NCBI GenBank assembly: GCA_031381645.1
Contig: JANMYB010000044.1
Span: 1-64,000, forward strand
Origin: Methylotenera_A sp031381645
Lineage (GTDB): Bacteria; Pseudomonadota; Gammaproteobacteria; Burkholderiales; Methylophilaceae
Reading direction: 5' to 3'
Length of the DNA stretch: 64,000 nt
Of the stretch, positions 1 through 9,363 are shown piece after piece. The number at the start of each line of letters is the position of its first letter. Within the stretch, counting starts at the first letter, position 1. Both the position numbers and the translations under genes were made by a program. A model generated the notes under the pieces. The model did not search any database and was not told the DNA's origin. It saw only the letters and a list, made by a program, of their open reading frames with translations.

Positions 1-2
1 GC

Positions 3-287
3 CGCGAGACCGATATTGCAACATTTACGCAACAACAATCGGCAATTTTGCAACAATTGTGGCAATGTTTGGCAAAAAAAGGTAAATTACTCTATGTGAC
101 TTGCTCGATTTTTAATGAAGAAAATCAACAACAAATCGACAGTTTTTTGCAAAAAAATGCGGATGCAACTCAATTGCCACTTTTATTGACTAACGACATT
201 GATAAAAACACTCAAATTGCACATGGTCAACTTACTCCAAATGCACAGCACGATGGCTTTTTTTATGCGCTACTTGTTAAAAATTAG
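3..287 (+). CDS. rsmB: 16S rRNA m5C967 methyltransferase RsmB, C-terminal end (partial)
   Basis: The reading frame is open from the first complete codon, so the 5' part lies outside the window. The visible tail carries the end of the SAM-dependent methyltransferase domain of the RsmB/NOP family: an RETDI stretch, the LLYVTCSI motif followed by EEN, and a terminal HDGFFYALL motif. The family methylates C5 of cytidine 967 in 16S rRNA. The motif order and the DUF4390/ntrYX genes that follow fit the betaproteobacterial rsmB locus. The stop overlaps the start of the next gene, suggesting translational coupling. Confidence 0.93.
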   Translation, partial: RETDIATFTQQQSAILQQLWQCLAKKGKLLYVTCSIFNEENQQQIDSFLQKNADATQLPLLLTNDIDKNTQIAHGQLTPNAQHDGFFYALLVKN

Positions 288-822
288 TGCATTGTTGCTG
301 TTGTTGGGGGCAACTACACTCGCCTCGGCCGCCAGTAGCATTAACATTAAAAGCGCAGAATTGCAGCAGCAGGATGACTTTTACAGCCTGAACGCGGACG
401 TGGAGTTTGTCTTTGATAATGAAATTGAAGAAGCGATAAATAAAGGCGTGCCGCTTAATTTTTTAGTCGAATTTCAAATCGTCAGCCCTCGCCAATATTG
501 GTTTGACGACGAAATTGTGACCACATCACAAAATATTATGTTGAGTTATCACGCGTTGACTAAGCAGTATTTGGTCAATCGCGGCGTGCATCAAAAATCA
601 TTTGAAACTTTGAATGAGGCCAAGCAAGAGTTGGCGCAATTAAGTGATTGGAAAGTGCTTGAAAAAACATTGTTAGAAAAAAGCGAAGTATATAATGCTG
701 CGCTTTTGATTCGGCTAGACCAAACCAAGTTGCCCAAAGCGATTCAGGTGGACACTATAGCTTCTGAAAAATGGAATTTAACTTCACAAAAGTTTGAGTG
801 GGCGCTTAAAGATATTAAATAA
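253..822 (+). CDS. DUF4390 domain protein, exported
   Basis: A protein of about 189 residues with a hydrophobic N-terminal segment (KISALLLLLGATTLASA) that looks like a signal peptide ending at Ala-Ser-Ala. The remainder is a predicted beta-rich periplasmic domain containing PRQYWFDDE and RLDQTKLPKAIQ, typical of DUF4390 proteins encoded between rsmB and ntrY in betaproteobacteria. The molecular function is unknown. Start 253 is chosen so that the signal peptide is near the N terminus; 265 is an equally good alternative and the longer frame from 199 is unlikely. The gene overlaps rsmB by 35 bases and its stop overlaps the ATG of the next gene (TAATG), so the three genes are probably one operon. 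Confidence 0.8.
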   Translation: MAFFMRYLLKISALLLLLGATTLASAASSINIKSAELQQQDDFYSLNADVEFVFDNEIEEAINKGVPLNFLVEFQIVSPRQYWFDDEIVTTSQNIMLSYHALTKQYLVNRGVHQKSFETLNEAKQELAQLSDWKVLEKTLLEKSEVYNAALLIRLDQTKLPKAIQVDTIASEKWNLTSQKFEWALKDIK

Positions 823-3056
823 TGAGATACGTTTTATTCGTAAGTGTGGCGTTGGGTTTAGTATTGTTATACCTGCTTTCGCTAGCAAGCGCGAATACAG
901 CCATTTCTGGCGACTATTACAAAATTTTGTTGTACATCAATATTGCCTTAGCAGGCGCACTGATTGTGCTAATTGGTTTTCAGCTTTGGCATTTATACAA
1001 GAAAATAAAAAGCGGTGTCATGGGCAGCCGCCTTACGCTTCGCCTGCTGGGTACATTTGCGTTGATGGCGATTATTCCTGGGTTAATCGTTTATTTAGTT
1101 TCGGTGAATTTTCTCACGCGCTCAATCGAATCTTGGTTTAACGTCAAAGTGGAATCTGCGCTGGATGGCGGCTTGAGTTTGGGTCAGCGCGCACTCGATA
1201 TTATGCTGACGGATATTGAAGAAAAAGCCGAGAACATGGCTACCAGCTTGGCTTTTCAACCATCAAGAACGCACTATAGTTTGCTGAATGATTTGCGTGA
1301 GAAGTCAGGTATTCAAGATGCGGTTTTGTTTACACCGCAAGGTCGCATTATCTCGATTTCTAGTAGCGACCCGAATAGTTTTTTACCTGAGTTGCCGAGC
1401 GTTCAGCAGTTGCGCCAAGCGCAAACGCGCATGTATGGAAAAATTGAGCCGATTCCTAATAAAGGTCTTTATTTGCGGGTGTTGGCACCTGTGAATGTGC
1501 AAGAAATCGCTGGCGAAACGCGCATTTTGCAATTGTTACAACCCGTTCCAAAATCGCTCTCTAACACAGCTGAGGCGGTGCAAGACGTATATCGCGACTA
1601 TCAAGAGCTTTCGTACAGCCGAGATTCACTCAAGGATAATTTTAAGCTTACGCTGACTTTAGTGCTGATGCTGTCCATGCTATCTGCACTGGCGATTGCG
1701 TTTGTGCTTAGCCGCAGACTAACGCAGCCGCTTAGCGTGTTAGCAGAAGGTACGCGCGCCATTGCAAGCGGCGATTACAGCACGATGTTACCCGAGCATG
1801 GCAAAGATGAGCTCGGTATTTTGGTAAAATCGTTTAATAGCATGACGCGTCAGCTTAATGATGCTACCAAAGCCGCAGATAGAAACAGAGTACGAGTTGA
1901 GGCGGCGCGCGGTTATTTAGAAACCATTTTGGCGCATTTGTCTTCGGGCGTATTGGCGTTGAATGAAAAAGCTGAGCTGCGTACTTACAACTTAGCAGCA
2001 AGCAATATTTTAGAGATTAATCTTAAGCCACATGAAAATAAACCTTTTGCAGAAATTGCAAAAGAGCAGCCTTTTTTGGCCGAATTTACTCAACTGTTGC
2101 AATCGCACTTTGAGTTTACTAAAACGCAAGATCAAGAAAAGCTAGAGCTGACCAAGCAATTAGAAATAGTGCGGCCGCAGGGCAAACAATTATTGTTGGT
2201 GCGTGCCACGCGTTTGCCAGCCAGCGCGGGCAGTGGGTTTGTGGTGGTGTTCGATGATGTTACCGCTATGGTACAGGCGCAGCGCGACGCTGCTTGGGGC
2301 GAAGTGGCGCGACGGTTGGCGCATGAAATTAAAAATCCGCTCACGCCCATTCAACTTTCGGCAGAGCGTTTGCAGCATAAACTCAGTGCGAAATTAAATT
2401 CAGATGATGCCAATGTGTTGCAGCGCGGCACGGATACTATTGTTAATCAAGTGACTGCTTTGAAAAGTATGGTGAACGAATTTAGTGAATACGCGCGTGC
2501 GCCATCGGCTAAGTTAATCAAGCTGAATATTAACAAGCTGATTAAAGATGTTTCGGCACTTTATGAGGGCGTGCAAGAAGACAGCGCGCAAATTAAAATT
2601 ACATTTAGCTTAATGCCCGATATGCCTGATATAAAAGGCGACGCAACTATGTTACGACAGGTGCTACACAATTTAATGCAGAATGCGCAAGATGCACTGA
2701 AGCAAATTGAAACCCCGGAAATTTTGGTACAAACCACATTTGATGAGTCTGCAATTAAGCTCTCTGTGAAAGATAATGGGCAGGGCTTTCCACCAGATTT
2801 ACTTGCGCATGCTTTCGAGCCTTATGTGACGACAAAAGTGCATGGCACGGGCTTGGGTTTGGCAATTGTTAAGAAGATGATTGAAGAACATTTTGGACAA
2901 ATTAAAATAGAAAACAACCAAACTGGTGGCGCCTGTATTACTATAGTGTTGCCTATTGAAAAAGCGAATGAATCAAAACTCAGCGATATAAAGTTGAAGC
3001 GTGAAATTAAAGTAAAAACCTCTGTTAAGAAGCAAAAAACAGCTAAAGTAGCGTAA
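822..3056 (+). CDS. NtrY-like sensor histidine kinase
   Basis: A 744-residue membrane-bound histidine kinase. Order of parts: two transmembrane helices near the N terminus, one more at about 50-90, an extracytoplasmic region, another helix around 275-295, a HAMP linker (RRLTQPLSVLAEGTRAIASG), a PAS-like region, the phosphoacceptor H-box (RLAHEIKNPLTP) and an HATPase domain with DNGQGFP and GTGLGLAIVKK. It ends in a lysine-rich tail. This layout and the downstream response regulator match the NtrY/NtrX pair, which in related bacteria responds to nitrogen or redox state. The signal here is unknown. It overlaps the upstream gene by one base. Confidence 0.88.
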   Translation: MRYVLFVSVALGLVLLYLLSLASANTAISGDYYKILLYINIALAGALIVLIGFQLWHLYKKIKSGVMGSRLTLRLLGTFALMAIIPGLIVYLVSVNFLTRSIESWFNVKVESALDGGLSLGQRALDIMLTDIEEKAENMATSLAFQPSRTHYSLLNDLREKSGIQDAVLFTPQGRIISISSSDPNSFLPELPSVQQLRQAQTRMYGKIEPIPNKGLYLRVLAPVNVQEIAGETRILQLLQPVPKSLSNTAEAVQDVYRDYQELSYSRDSLKDNFKLTLTLVLMLSMLSALAIAFVLSRRLTQPLSVLAEGTRAIASGDYSTMLPEHGKDELGILVKSFNSMTRQLNDATKAADRNRVRVEAARGYLETILAHLSSGVLALNEKAELRTYNLAASNILEINLKPHENKPFAEIAKEQPFLAEFTQLLQSHFEFTKTQDQEKLELTKQLEIVRPQGKQLLLVRATRLPASAGSGFVVVFDDVTAMVQAQRDAAWGEVARRLAHEIKNPLTPIQLSAERLQHKLSAKLNSDDANVLQRGTDTIVNQVTALKSMVNEFSEYARAPSAKLIKLNINKLIKDVSALYEGVQEDSAQIKITFSLMPDMPDIKGDATMLRQVLHNLMQNAQDALKQIETPEILVQTTFDESAIKLSVKDNGQGFPPDLLAHAFEPYVTTKVHGTGLGLAIVKKMIEEHFGQIKIENNQTGGACITIVLPIEKANESKLSDIKLKREIKVKTSVKKQKTAKVA

Positions 3057-3070
3057 TTAAGGAAGTAAAC

Positions 3071-4339
3071 ATGGCGTCACGCAATATTTTGGTAGTGGAT
3101 GATGAAATTGGTATTCGAGAATTATTAAGCGATATTTTGCTCGATGAAGGGCATCAAGTTAGTGTTGCAGAAAATGCTCAGGCGGCGCGCGATTCGCGCA
3201 TTAAACAGCGCCCAGACTTGGTATTGTTAGACATTTGGATGCCCGATTGTGATGGCATTAGTTTGCTAAAAGAATGGGGCAACGCGGGATTGCTGACTAT
3301 GCCAGTGGTGATGATGTCTGGTCACGGTACGATTGATACAGCGGTAGAAGCGACGCGCATAGGCGCCTTTGATTTTTTAGAAAAACCCATCGCGCTACAA
3401 AAATTACTTAAAACCGTTACTGCGGCGCTAAAGCATGCTGAAAATTTACCTAGAACAGAAATGAATTTGGCCAGCTTTGGAAAAAGTTTGGTGATTAATG
3501 AACTTAAGCAACGTTTAGAACAAATTTCGCGCACTAAGAATGCACTATTGCTCATTGGCAAAAAAGGTGGCAGTGTAGAGCTGTGCGCGCGCTTTTTACA
3601 TACAGCAGATACGCCTTGGGTGGGTTTATCTGAGTATGAAAAAATGGCGACTGCACCATTAGAAATTTTAGAGCAGGCGCGTGATGGTATTGTGTTTATT
3701 GATGATGTTTCTGTGCTCAATAAAACCGAGCAAAAAGGACTGCAATTAATGTTGGCAAAAGCAGAAAAATATCAAGCGCGCGTGGTGTGTGCCAGTCATC
3801 TAAGCCTGCCGCAGCTTGCAGAGAAAGAGCAGTTTGATAACGCTTTATTGCAGACGCTTTCTATTAGCACGCTTAAAGTACCAGCGCTCAACGATCACCG
3901 TGAAGATATTCCCGACCTTGCCGTGGCAATGGCGAATCTGCTGGTGGAAACAGCTGGCATTAATTACAAAATTTTCGATGTCGCTGCCTTAAATGGCTTG
4001 CGCAATGCCGATTGGCCTGGTGACTTGGCTCAGTTGGAGGCCGTGGTACAAAATTTAATGTTGAGTAGCTTAGAAGAAAAAATTACCTTAAATGATGTGA
4101 GTCGGGTAATGGAGCAGTTTTCTGATGTGCCAGAAAGTCAAGAATCGAAATTACAATCTCTGCCTGTCAATATAGCCTTGCCATTGCGCGAAGCACGCGA
4201 TGATTTTGAGCGCTTTTATTTCCAACACCACATGGCGGTGATTAGTAGCAATATGAGTAAATTGGCGGAGATTTCAGGGCTTGAGCGCACACATTTGTAT
4301 CGTAAGCTTAAACAGCTTGGGATTAAGATAAAAGGTTAA
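3071..4339 (+). CDS. NtrX-like response regulator with degenerate AAA+ domain
   Basis: A 422-residue regulator. The receiver domain (about 1-120) has the acidic pair VDDE, phosphoacceptor Asp54 (VLLDIWMP) and conserved Lys in LEKPI. The central region (about 140-350) occupies the place of a sigma-54 AAA+ domain but the Walker A region reads LIGKKGGSVE rather than GESGTGKE and no GAFTGA loop is visible, so ATP-driven activation of sigma-54 polymerase is doubtful. A Fis-type helix-turn-helix ends the protein (LAEISGLERTHLYRKLKQLG). It follows ntrY after 14 bases with a good ribosome site (AAGGAAG) and is its likely partner. It probably acts as a DNA-binding regulator without sigma-54 remodelling. 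Confidence 0.85.
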   Translation: MASRNILVVDDEIGIRELLSDILLDEGHQVSVAENAQAARDSRIKQRPDLVLLDIWMPDCDGISLLKEWGNAGLLTMPVVMMSGHGTIDTAVEATRIGAFDFLEKPIALQKLLKTVTAALKHAENLPRTEMNLASFGKSLVINELKQRLEQISRTKNALLLIGKKGGSVELCARFLHTADTPWVGLSEYEKMATAPLEILEQARDGIVFIDDVSVLNKTEQKGLQLMLAKAEKYQARVVCASHLSLPQLAEKEQFDNALLQTLSISTLKVPALNDHREDIPDLAVAMANLLVETAGINYKIFDVAALNGLRNADWPGDLAQLEAVVQNLMLSSLEEKITLNDVSRVMEQFSDVPESQESKLQSLPVNIALPLREARDDFERFYFQHHMAVISSNMSKLAEISGLERTHLYRKLKQLGIKIKG

Positions 4340-4345
4340 TTGAGT

Positions 4346-4389
4346 ATGCTACCAACACCTCATGGATATTGGCTTACAAGGAATTTTTC
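4346..4389. repeat. Hairpin repeat with conserved loop, degenerate copy 1
   Basis: Lies between the convergent ntrX and xth genes. It keeps the loop core CCTCATGGATATTGGCTT of the repeat family found at 12445, 37501 and 43454, but the arms have decayed (ATGCTACCAA against TTACAAGGAAT). The family sits at gene ends, so it may have served as a terminator. Confidence 0.55.
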
Positions 4390-4397
4390 AATTTAAT

Positions 4398-5186
4398 TCA
4401 TTCATTTGAGAGTGTTAAAATTACAGGCGTGTGGTCAGATGGACGCTCCAATTTGCGAGGTGCTTTGTCAATCATACAACTTTCAGCTTTGCTTTTTAGC
4501 GCATCGCTCACTAAGATATGGTCAATGCGCATGCCAAAATTGCGCCTAAACCCCATCATGCGGTAATCCCACCAACTAAAGCTTTTTTCGGATTGCTCAA
4601 ATAATCTAAAGCTATCGTGCAAGCCGAGCTGTAGTAGTTTTTGAAAATGATCACGCTCTTGTGGCGAAACCAAAATCTGCCCAATCCACGCTGCGGGGTC
4701 GTGGCAATCGCGGTCTTCAGGCGCGATGTTGTAATCGCCCAAAAGCACTAAGTTTGGATATTTTCGTAACTCGCCTGCAAGCCAATGCTGAAGCGCCTCT
4801 AGCCAACGCATTTTGTATTCATATTTTTCAGAATTTACCGCTTGGCCATTTACAATATATACACAAACCACACGCACGCCATTGATTGTGGCGGAAATCA
4901 CACGTTTTTGTTCTACTTCATAACCAACAATACTATGAAACCCGGCAATGCCATGCTCAACATCCGTCATGGCATGCATGCTTAAAATCGCTACGCCGTT
5001 GTAGGTTTTTTGCCCTGCGTGCACAGCGTTGTAGCCTGCCGCTTTTAAATCGTCGTAGGGAAACTTGCTATCTTCTTGCTTGGTTTCTTGCAAGCAAAGC
5101 ACATCAATCGGGTTATCGCGCAGCCAATCTAAAACGTGCGGCAAGCGTACATTCAGGGAATTGACATTCCAAGTCGCAAACTTCAA
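4398..5186 (-). CDS. xth: Exodeoxyribonuclease III
   Basis: A 262-residue member of the exonuclease III/AP endonuclease family, acting in base excision repair by cutting at abasic sites and degrading 3' ends of duplex DNA. The catalytic series is complete: N in FATWNVNSLNVR, E in LCLQETK, D and N in LLGDYNIAPEDRD, D in MRIDHILVSD, and the terminal SDHTPV with the catalytic His. Length is normal for the family. The gene overlaps the downstream end of the oligopeptidase gene by four bases (ATGA type), so the two are cotranscribed. Confidence 0.93.
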   Translation of the reverse strand: MKFATWNVNSLNVRLPHVLDWLRDNPIDVLCLQETKQEDSKFPYDDLKAAGYNAVHAGQKTYNGVAILSMHAMTDVEHGIAGFHSIVGYEVEQKRVISATINGVRVVCVYIVNGQAVNSEKYEYKMRWLEALQHWLAGELRKYPNLVLLGDYNIAPEDRDCHDPAAWIGQILVSPQERDHFQKLLQLGLHDSFRLFEQSEKSFSWWDYRMMGFRRNFGMRIDHILVSDALKSKAESCMIDKAPRKLERPSDHTPVILTLSNE

Positions 5187-7210
5187 TTGCTCATTCCATT
5201 ATGCTTTAAAAGCGCCTCAATGCTTGGTTCGCGGCCGCGAAATGCGATGAATGACTCCATCGCGGTTCTGCTGCCACCTTGCGCTAAAATCTCATTCCAG
5301 AATCTTTGCCCCGTTTCTGCGCTTAACACGCCATTTTCTTCAAATAAGCTGTAGGCATCGGCACTTAACACTTCTGCCCATTTGTAACTGTAATAGCCCG
5401 CCGCGTAGCCGCCAGCGAAAATGTGTGAGAAATTATTGGGGAAGCGGTTCCAGTTTGGCGGGCGCACCACTGCAACTTGGTCACGGATTTCTTCGATTAA
5501 ATCCAGCGCAGTTTTGCTACCATTGACGTCAAATTCGCTGTGCAATTTAATATCGAACAACGAAAACTCAATCTGCCGCACGGTCTGCATACCCGCTTGA
5601 AAGTTCTTGGCGGCTATCATTTTATCGAACAATTCACGCGGCAATTGCGCGCCAGTTTCCACGTGTTGCGTCATGTGGCGCAATACGTCCCATTCCCAGC
5701 AAAAGTTTTCCATAAACTGGCTAGGTAGCTCAACTGCATCCCATTCTACGCCTTTAATGCCAGACACGCTGTAATTGTCCACTTTGGTCAACATATGGTG
5801 CAAACCGTGACCAAACTCGTGGAACATGGTGATGACTTCATCGTGGGTAAATAGAGCAGGTTTATCGCCGACGGGTGCAGAAAAGTTGCAGGTGAGATAA
5901 GCGACAGGTGTTTGCAATTGATTGCCGACAACGCGGCGCGTAATGGCTTCGTCCATCCAAGCTCCACCACGCTTGTTGTTACGGGCGTATAGGTCTAAAT
6001 AAAATTGCCCGACTAGATTGCCATCGTGCCGCGTAATTTCGTAAAAGTGTGCGTCTTTGTGCCATGTGGGCGCGCTGGTTTTTTTAACAAATACGCCAAA
6101 AATAGTTTCCACCACTTTAAAAAGGCCAGCCATTACTTTGGCTTCTGGGAAGTACTGCTTCACTTCTTGGTCAGAAAAAGCGTACTTTTCTTCGCGTAAT
6201 TTTTCACTCACATAAGCCACATCCCACGCTTGCATATCGTCAATGCCAAGTTGTTTGGCATAAGCTTCAAGCTCTAATTTGTCTTGTGCGGCATAAGGTT
6301 TAGCTTTCTCAGCTAAACTTCCCAAAAAATTAATGACTTGCTTTGGCGAGTCGGCCATTTTGGTTGCAAGCGAAAGTTCAGCAAAGTTGTTGAAATCGAG
6401 TAATTTGGCCTCTTCATCGCGTAATTTAAGTAGCTGTGTAATAAGGGATGTGTTATCAAATTCGGGTTTTCCAAATTCCGAAGCGCGTGTGGCATAAGCG
6501 CGATAGAGCGTTTCACGTAGCTCACGATTATCGGCATATTGCAATACAGGAATATAGCTGGGGAAGTGCAACGTAAATTTAAAACCTTCTTTTTTATCGG
6601 TTTTAGCAGCTTTTTTTGCAGTTTGTAATACATCTTCAGGAATGCCTGCAAGCCTTGTTTTATCTGCCTCGTAGAGCGCATATTGATTGGTGGTGTCGAG
6701 TACATTTTCTTCAAATTTTGCAGCTAATTTTGACAGTTCTTCGTTAATCGCCTTAAAGCGTACTTTTTTATCCGCAGGTAATTCTGCACCACCCAGTTTG
6801 AAATCGCGCACTTCATTATTGATGATCTTTTGCTGGGCGCTGTTAAGTTCGGCAAATTCTGAGCTTTTTTGAATTGCGCGATATTTCGCGTAAAGTCGCT
6901 CATCTTGTGCTAAATCACTGTAAAAGTCTGTTATTTTCGCCAAATTGTCGTTATATGCCTCACGCAACTCTGGGTTATTTACCACAGAATTCATGTGCCC
7001 AACTTGGCTCCAAGCGCGCGAAATTTTCTCGTCTAAATCTTCTAATTTAAGCGCAAAGCCGTTCCAGGAAGGCTCGTCCCTATTGGTTGCTAGGGCATCA
7101 ATTGTTTGCCTTCCTTCACTTAACAGTAAATCAAGTGCAGGTGAAACGTGCTCTGGTTTTATTTCATTAAATTTAGGTAAGCCAGAAAAATGTAGTAGTG
7201 GGTTTGACAC
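5183..7210 (-). CDS. prlC: Oligopeptidase A (M3 family zinc metallopeptidase)
   Basis: A 675-residue cytoplasmic thimet-type oligopeptidase that degrades peptides, including cleaved signal peptides. The zinc site HEFGHGLHHML is complete, with the downstream Glu provided in the region after it. Conserved C-terminal blocks FSHIFAGGYAAGYYSY and GREPSIEALLKH match PrlC. The start is GTG at 7210, giving MSNPLLHFSG, which matches the family N terminus. It is the first gene of a pair with xth; a DUF4870 gene ends 12 bases upstream. Confidence 0.94.
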   Translation of the reverse strand: MSNPLLHFSGLPKFNEIKPEHVSPALDLLLSEGRQTIDALATNRDEPSWNGFALKLEDLDEKISRAWSQVGHMNSVVNNPELREAYNDNLAKITDFYSDLAQDERLYAKYRAIQKSSEFAELNSAQQKIINNEVRDFKLGGAELPADKKVRFKAINEELSKLAAKFEENVLDTTNQYALYEADKTRLAGIPEDVLQTAKKAAKTDKKEGFKFTLHFPSYIPVLQYADNRELRETLYRAYATRASEFGKPEFDNTSLITQLLKLRDEEAKLLDFNNFAELSLATKMADSPKQVINFLGSLAEKAKPYAAQDKLELEAYAKQLGIDDMQAWDVAYVSEKLREEKYAFSDQEVKQYFPEAKVMAGLFKVVETIFGVFVKKTSAPTWHKDAHFYEITRHDGNLVGQFYLDLYARNNKRGGAWMDEAITRRVVGNQLQTPVAYLTCNFSAPVGDKPALFTHDEVITMFHEFGHGLHHMLTKVDNYSVSGIKGVEWDAVELPSQFMENFCWEWDVLRHMTQHVETGAQLPRELFDKMIAAKNFQAGMQTVRQIEFSLFDIKLHSEFDVNGSKTALDLIEEIRDQVAVVRPPNWNRFPNNFSHIFAGGYAAGYYSYKWAEVLSADAYSLFEENGVLSAETGQRFWNEILAQGGSRTAMESFIAFRGREPSIEALLKHNGMSN

Positions 7211-7221
7211 AAAATCTCTCT

Positions 7222-7575
7222 TTAGTTAATTAATCTCAGGCAAAGCGGATAGCGATAAGTTTCGCCTTTACTGGAGGAGATGGCGGCAATAATGCAAAAA
7301 ACAACGTTGAGTAGCCAAATAATGCCCATGAATAGAAATCCAATGAGAATAATGGCCAGCACGCCAGCAATAAACTGTGCAATCAACACGGTAATTTGAA
7401 AGTTCAGCGCTTCCTTGGCTTGGTCGGCAATATAAGCGCTATCGTCTTTTTTGAGTATCCATACCAATAATCCAGGTATAAATGAAAATACGGTGCCACC
7501 TAAATGGGTGACGGTAGCGATATTTTTATCGTCACTACTAGGGGTTGAATTGTTAGACTCAATCGTTTCTGACAT
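7222..7575 (-). CDS. DUF4870 small membrane protein
   Basis: About 117 residues, with a polar N-terminal tail of roughly 25 residues followed by a compact hydrophobic domain holding about three membrane segments (GGTVFSFIPGLLVWIL, ITVLIAQFIAGVLAIILIGFLF, IIWLLNVVFCIIAAI). The pattern DQAKEALNFQ between the first helices is diagnostic of DUF4870/TIC20-like proteins. Function is unknown. The start at 7575 is preceded by AAAGGAG at good spacing, which rules out the longer frame from 7626 that would overlap ptsI. Confidence 0.85.
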   Translation of the reverse strand: MSETIESNNSTPSSDDKNIATVTHLGGTVFSFIPGLLVWILKKDDSAYIADQAKEALNFQITVLIAQFIAGVLAIILIGFLFMGIIWLLNVVFCIIAAISSSKGETYRYPLCLRLIN

Positions 7576-7591
7576 GATGACTCCTTTGGAA

Positions 7592-9361
7592 TTATTGCAG
7601 GTTAAATTTAGCGACAAGGGGTTCAATTTTTTCTAAATCGGTGTGGTTGAGTACTTTACGCGCATTGCTAATCAGTTTGGTAGTTTGGCTATGCAATATC
7701 TGCTGTTTTACACTCAATAAATTAGATGGATGCATAGAAAGTTGACGCAAACCCATTCCAATCAATAATTTAGTGAGTTTTGTATCGCCCGCCATTTCGC
7801 CGCATACAGCGACGGGTTTACCTAATTTTGCACCCGCTTTAATGGTAATCGAAATTAGTTTTAACACTGATGGGTGCAGCGGATTATACAAATGCGCCAC
7901 CGCGTCATCTGTACGGTCAATCGCCAGCGTGTATTGAATTAAGTCGTTGGTGCCGATGGATAAAAAATCCAACTCTTTGGCAAAAGCTTCTGCATTGATG
8001 GCGGCGGCGGGCACTTCAATCATGCCGCCTAGCGTGATATTTTCGTTAAATAGCACATTTTGTTTGCGTAGTGATAATTTTGCGCGTTCAAGCAATAGTT
8101 TGGTTTGGCGTAATTCGGCCAAAGTAGATAGCATGGGAATGAGTATTTTGATGTTGCCGTAGTGTGAGGCACGTAACAAAGCTCGTAGTTGCGTGTGAAA
8201 AATTTGTGGCTCCGATAAACAAAGTCGCACCGCACGCAAACCTAAAGCAGGATTAGCGCACTCAGAAACTGAGTCGGGATTCATTTGTTTATCAGCACCT
8301 AAATCCAGCGTGCGAATGGTCACTGGCAAGCCGTGCATGGCTTCTGCTACTTGCTTGTAAGCTTGAAATTGCTCTTCTTCATCAGGCATTTCGCGCTTAT
8401 TCATAAACAAAAATTCGGTGCGATATAGACCGATACCAGTCGCACCAGAGGCTTTCACAGCATCCACATCTTCTGGCACTTCAATATTGGCGTAGAGTTC
8501 AATTGTCGTGCCATCCATGGTGACGGCTTTGGTGGATTTAATGCGTTTTAGTTTTTGTTGTTCTAGTTTCCATTGGTCTTGGCGCAGTTCATATTCGGCC
8601 AAAATCTCTTTGGATGGGTTCACAATCACCACACCCAAACTGCCGTCAACAATAATCAGTTCGCCATCGTTAATTAAATCGCGCGCCCGCTGCAAAGCCA
8701 CAATAGACGGGATGTTTAGGCTACGTGCTAAAATTGCCGTATGCGATGTTACACCACCAACATCGGTAATAAATGCCGCAAAATGATGTTGCTTAAATTG
8801 AATCGCATCGGCAGGCGAGATGTCATGCGCGACTAGAATAATTGCATTCTCTTGTTGCTTGGCGGGCGCTTGCCTAGGATGACCTAGCAACAACTTAATG
8901 ACCCGCTCCACTACTTGCACTACATCATGCTTACGCTCGCGCAGATATTCGTCTTCAATCGCTTCAAACTGCTCAACAATGTCATCCATTTGCTGCTTAA
9001 TCGCCCATTCTGCATTGCAGTGTTCTTTGCGGATAATTTCCTTTGGTACTTCAGAAAGCGATTTGTCCGCCAACATGCTCAAATGCGTGCTAATAAAGGC
9101 GGCTAGTTCTGCGGGTGCATTTTTTGAAAGCGAACTGCGGATGACTTCTAAATCTTTTTTAACAGTGAGAATGGCGTCACTAAAGCGTTTGATTTCATCA
9201 TCAACTAGATTTTCAGGTAGCACGTAATGCACTACTTCTAGGATCGCATTCGAGACTAAATGCGCCTGACCAATGGCAATGCCGCTAGATACGCCGATGC
9301 CATGCATGCTAAAGCTTGAAGCGCTAAAGCTGGATTGCTGGCTAGGCGCTATATTGGACAA
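7592..9361 (-). CDS. ptsI: PTS enzyme I, phosphoenolpyruvate-protein phosphotransferase
   Basis: Transfers phosphate from PEP to HPr. The 589-residue protein has the N-terminal HPr-binding and phosphohistidine domains with His207 in GGVTSHTAILARS, and a C-terminal PEP-binding barrel (GIGLYRTEFLFM, SIGTNDLIQYTLAIDR, PVAVCGEMAG). A TTG start at 9361 is supported by GAGGG nine bases upstream, inside the end of ptsH; an ATG at 9307 gives the more usual N terminus MHGIGVSSG and is the alternative. It follows ptsH directly. No sugar-specific permease gene is present, so the system is probably regulatory. Confidence 0.94.
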   Translation of the reverse strand: MSNIAPSQQSSFSASSFSMHGIGVSSGIAIGQAHLVSNAILEVVHYVLPENLVDDEIKRFSDAILTVKKDLEVIRSSLSKNAPAELAAFISTHLSMLADKSLSEVPKEIIRKEHCNAEWAIKQQMDDIVEQFEAIEDEYLRERKHDVVQVVERVIKLLLGHPRQAPAKQQENAIILVAHDISPADAIQFKQHHFAAFITDVGGVTSHTAILARSLNIPSIVALQRARDLINDGELIIVDGSLGVVIVNPSKEILAEYELRQDQWKLEQQKLKRIKSTKAVTMDGTTIELYANIEVPEDVDAVKASGATGIGLYRTEFLFMNKREMPDEEEQFQAYKQVAEAMHGLPVTIRTLDLGADKQMNPDSVSECANPALGLRAVRLCLSEPQIFHTQLRALLRASHYGNIKILIPMLSTLAELRQTKLLLERAKLSLRKQNVLFNENITLGGMIEVPAAAINAEAFAKELDFLSIGTNDLIQYTLAIDRTDDAVAHLYNPLHPSVLKLISITIKAGAKLGKPVAVCGEMAGDTKLTKLLIGMGLRQLSMHPSNLLSVKQQILHSQTTKLISNARKVLNHTDLEKIEPLVAKFNLQ

Positions 9362-9363
9362 GG

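Noticed and set aside
199..252. Longer N terminus for the DUF4390 protein starting at 199
   Set aside because: It would overlap rsmB further and place a hydrophilic stretch before the signal peptide; starts at 253 or 265 put the signal at the N terminus.
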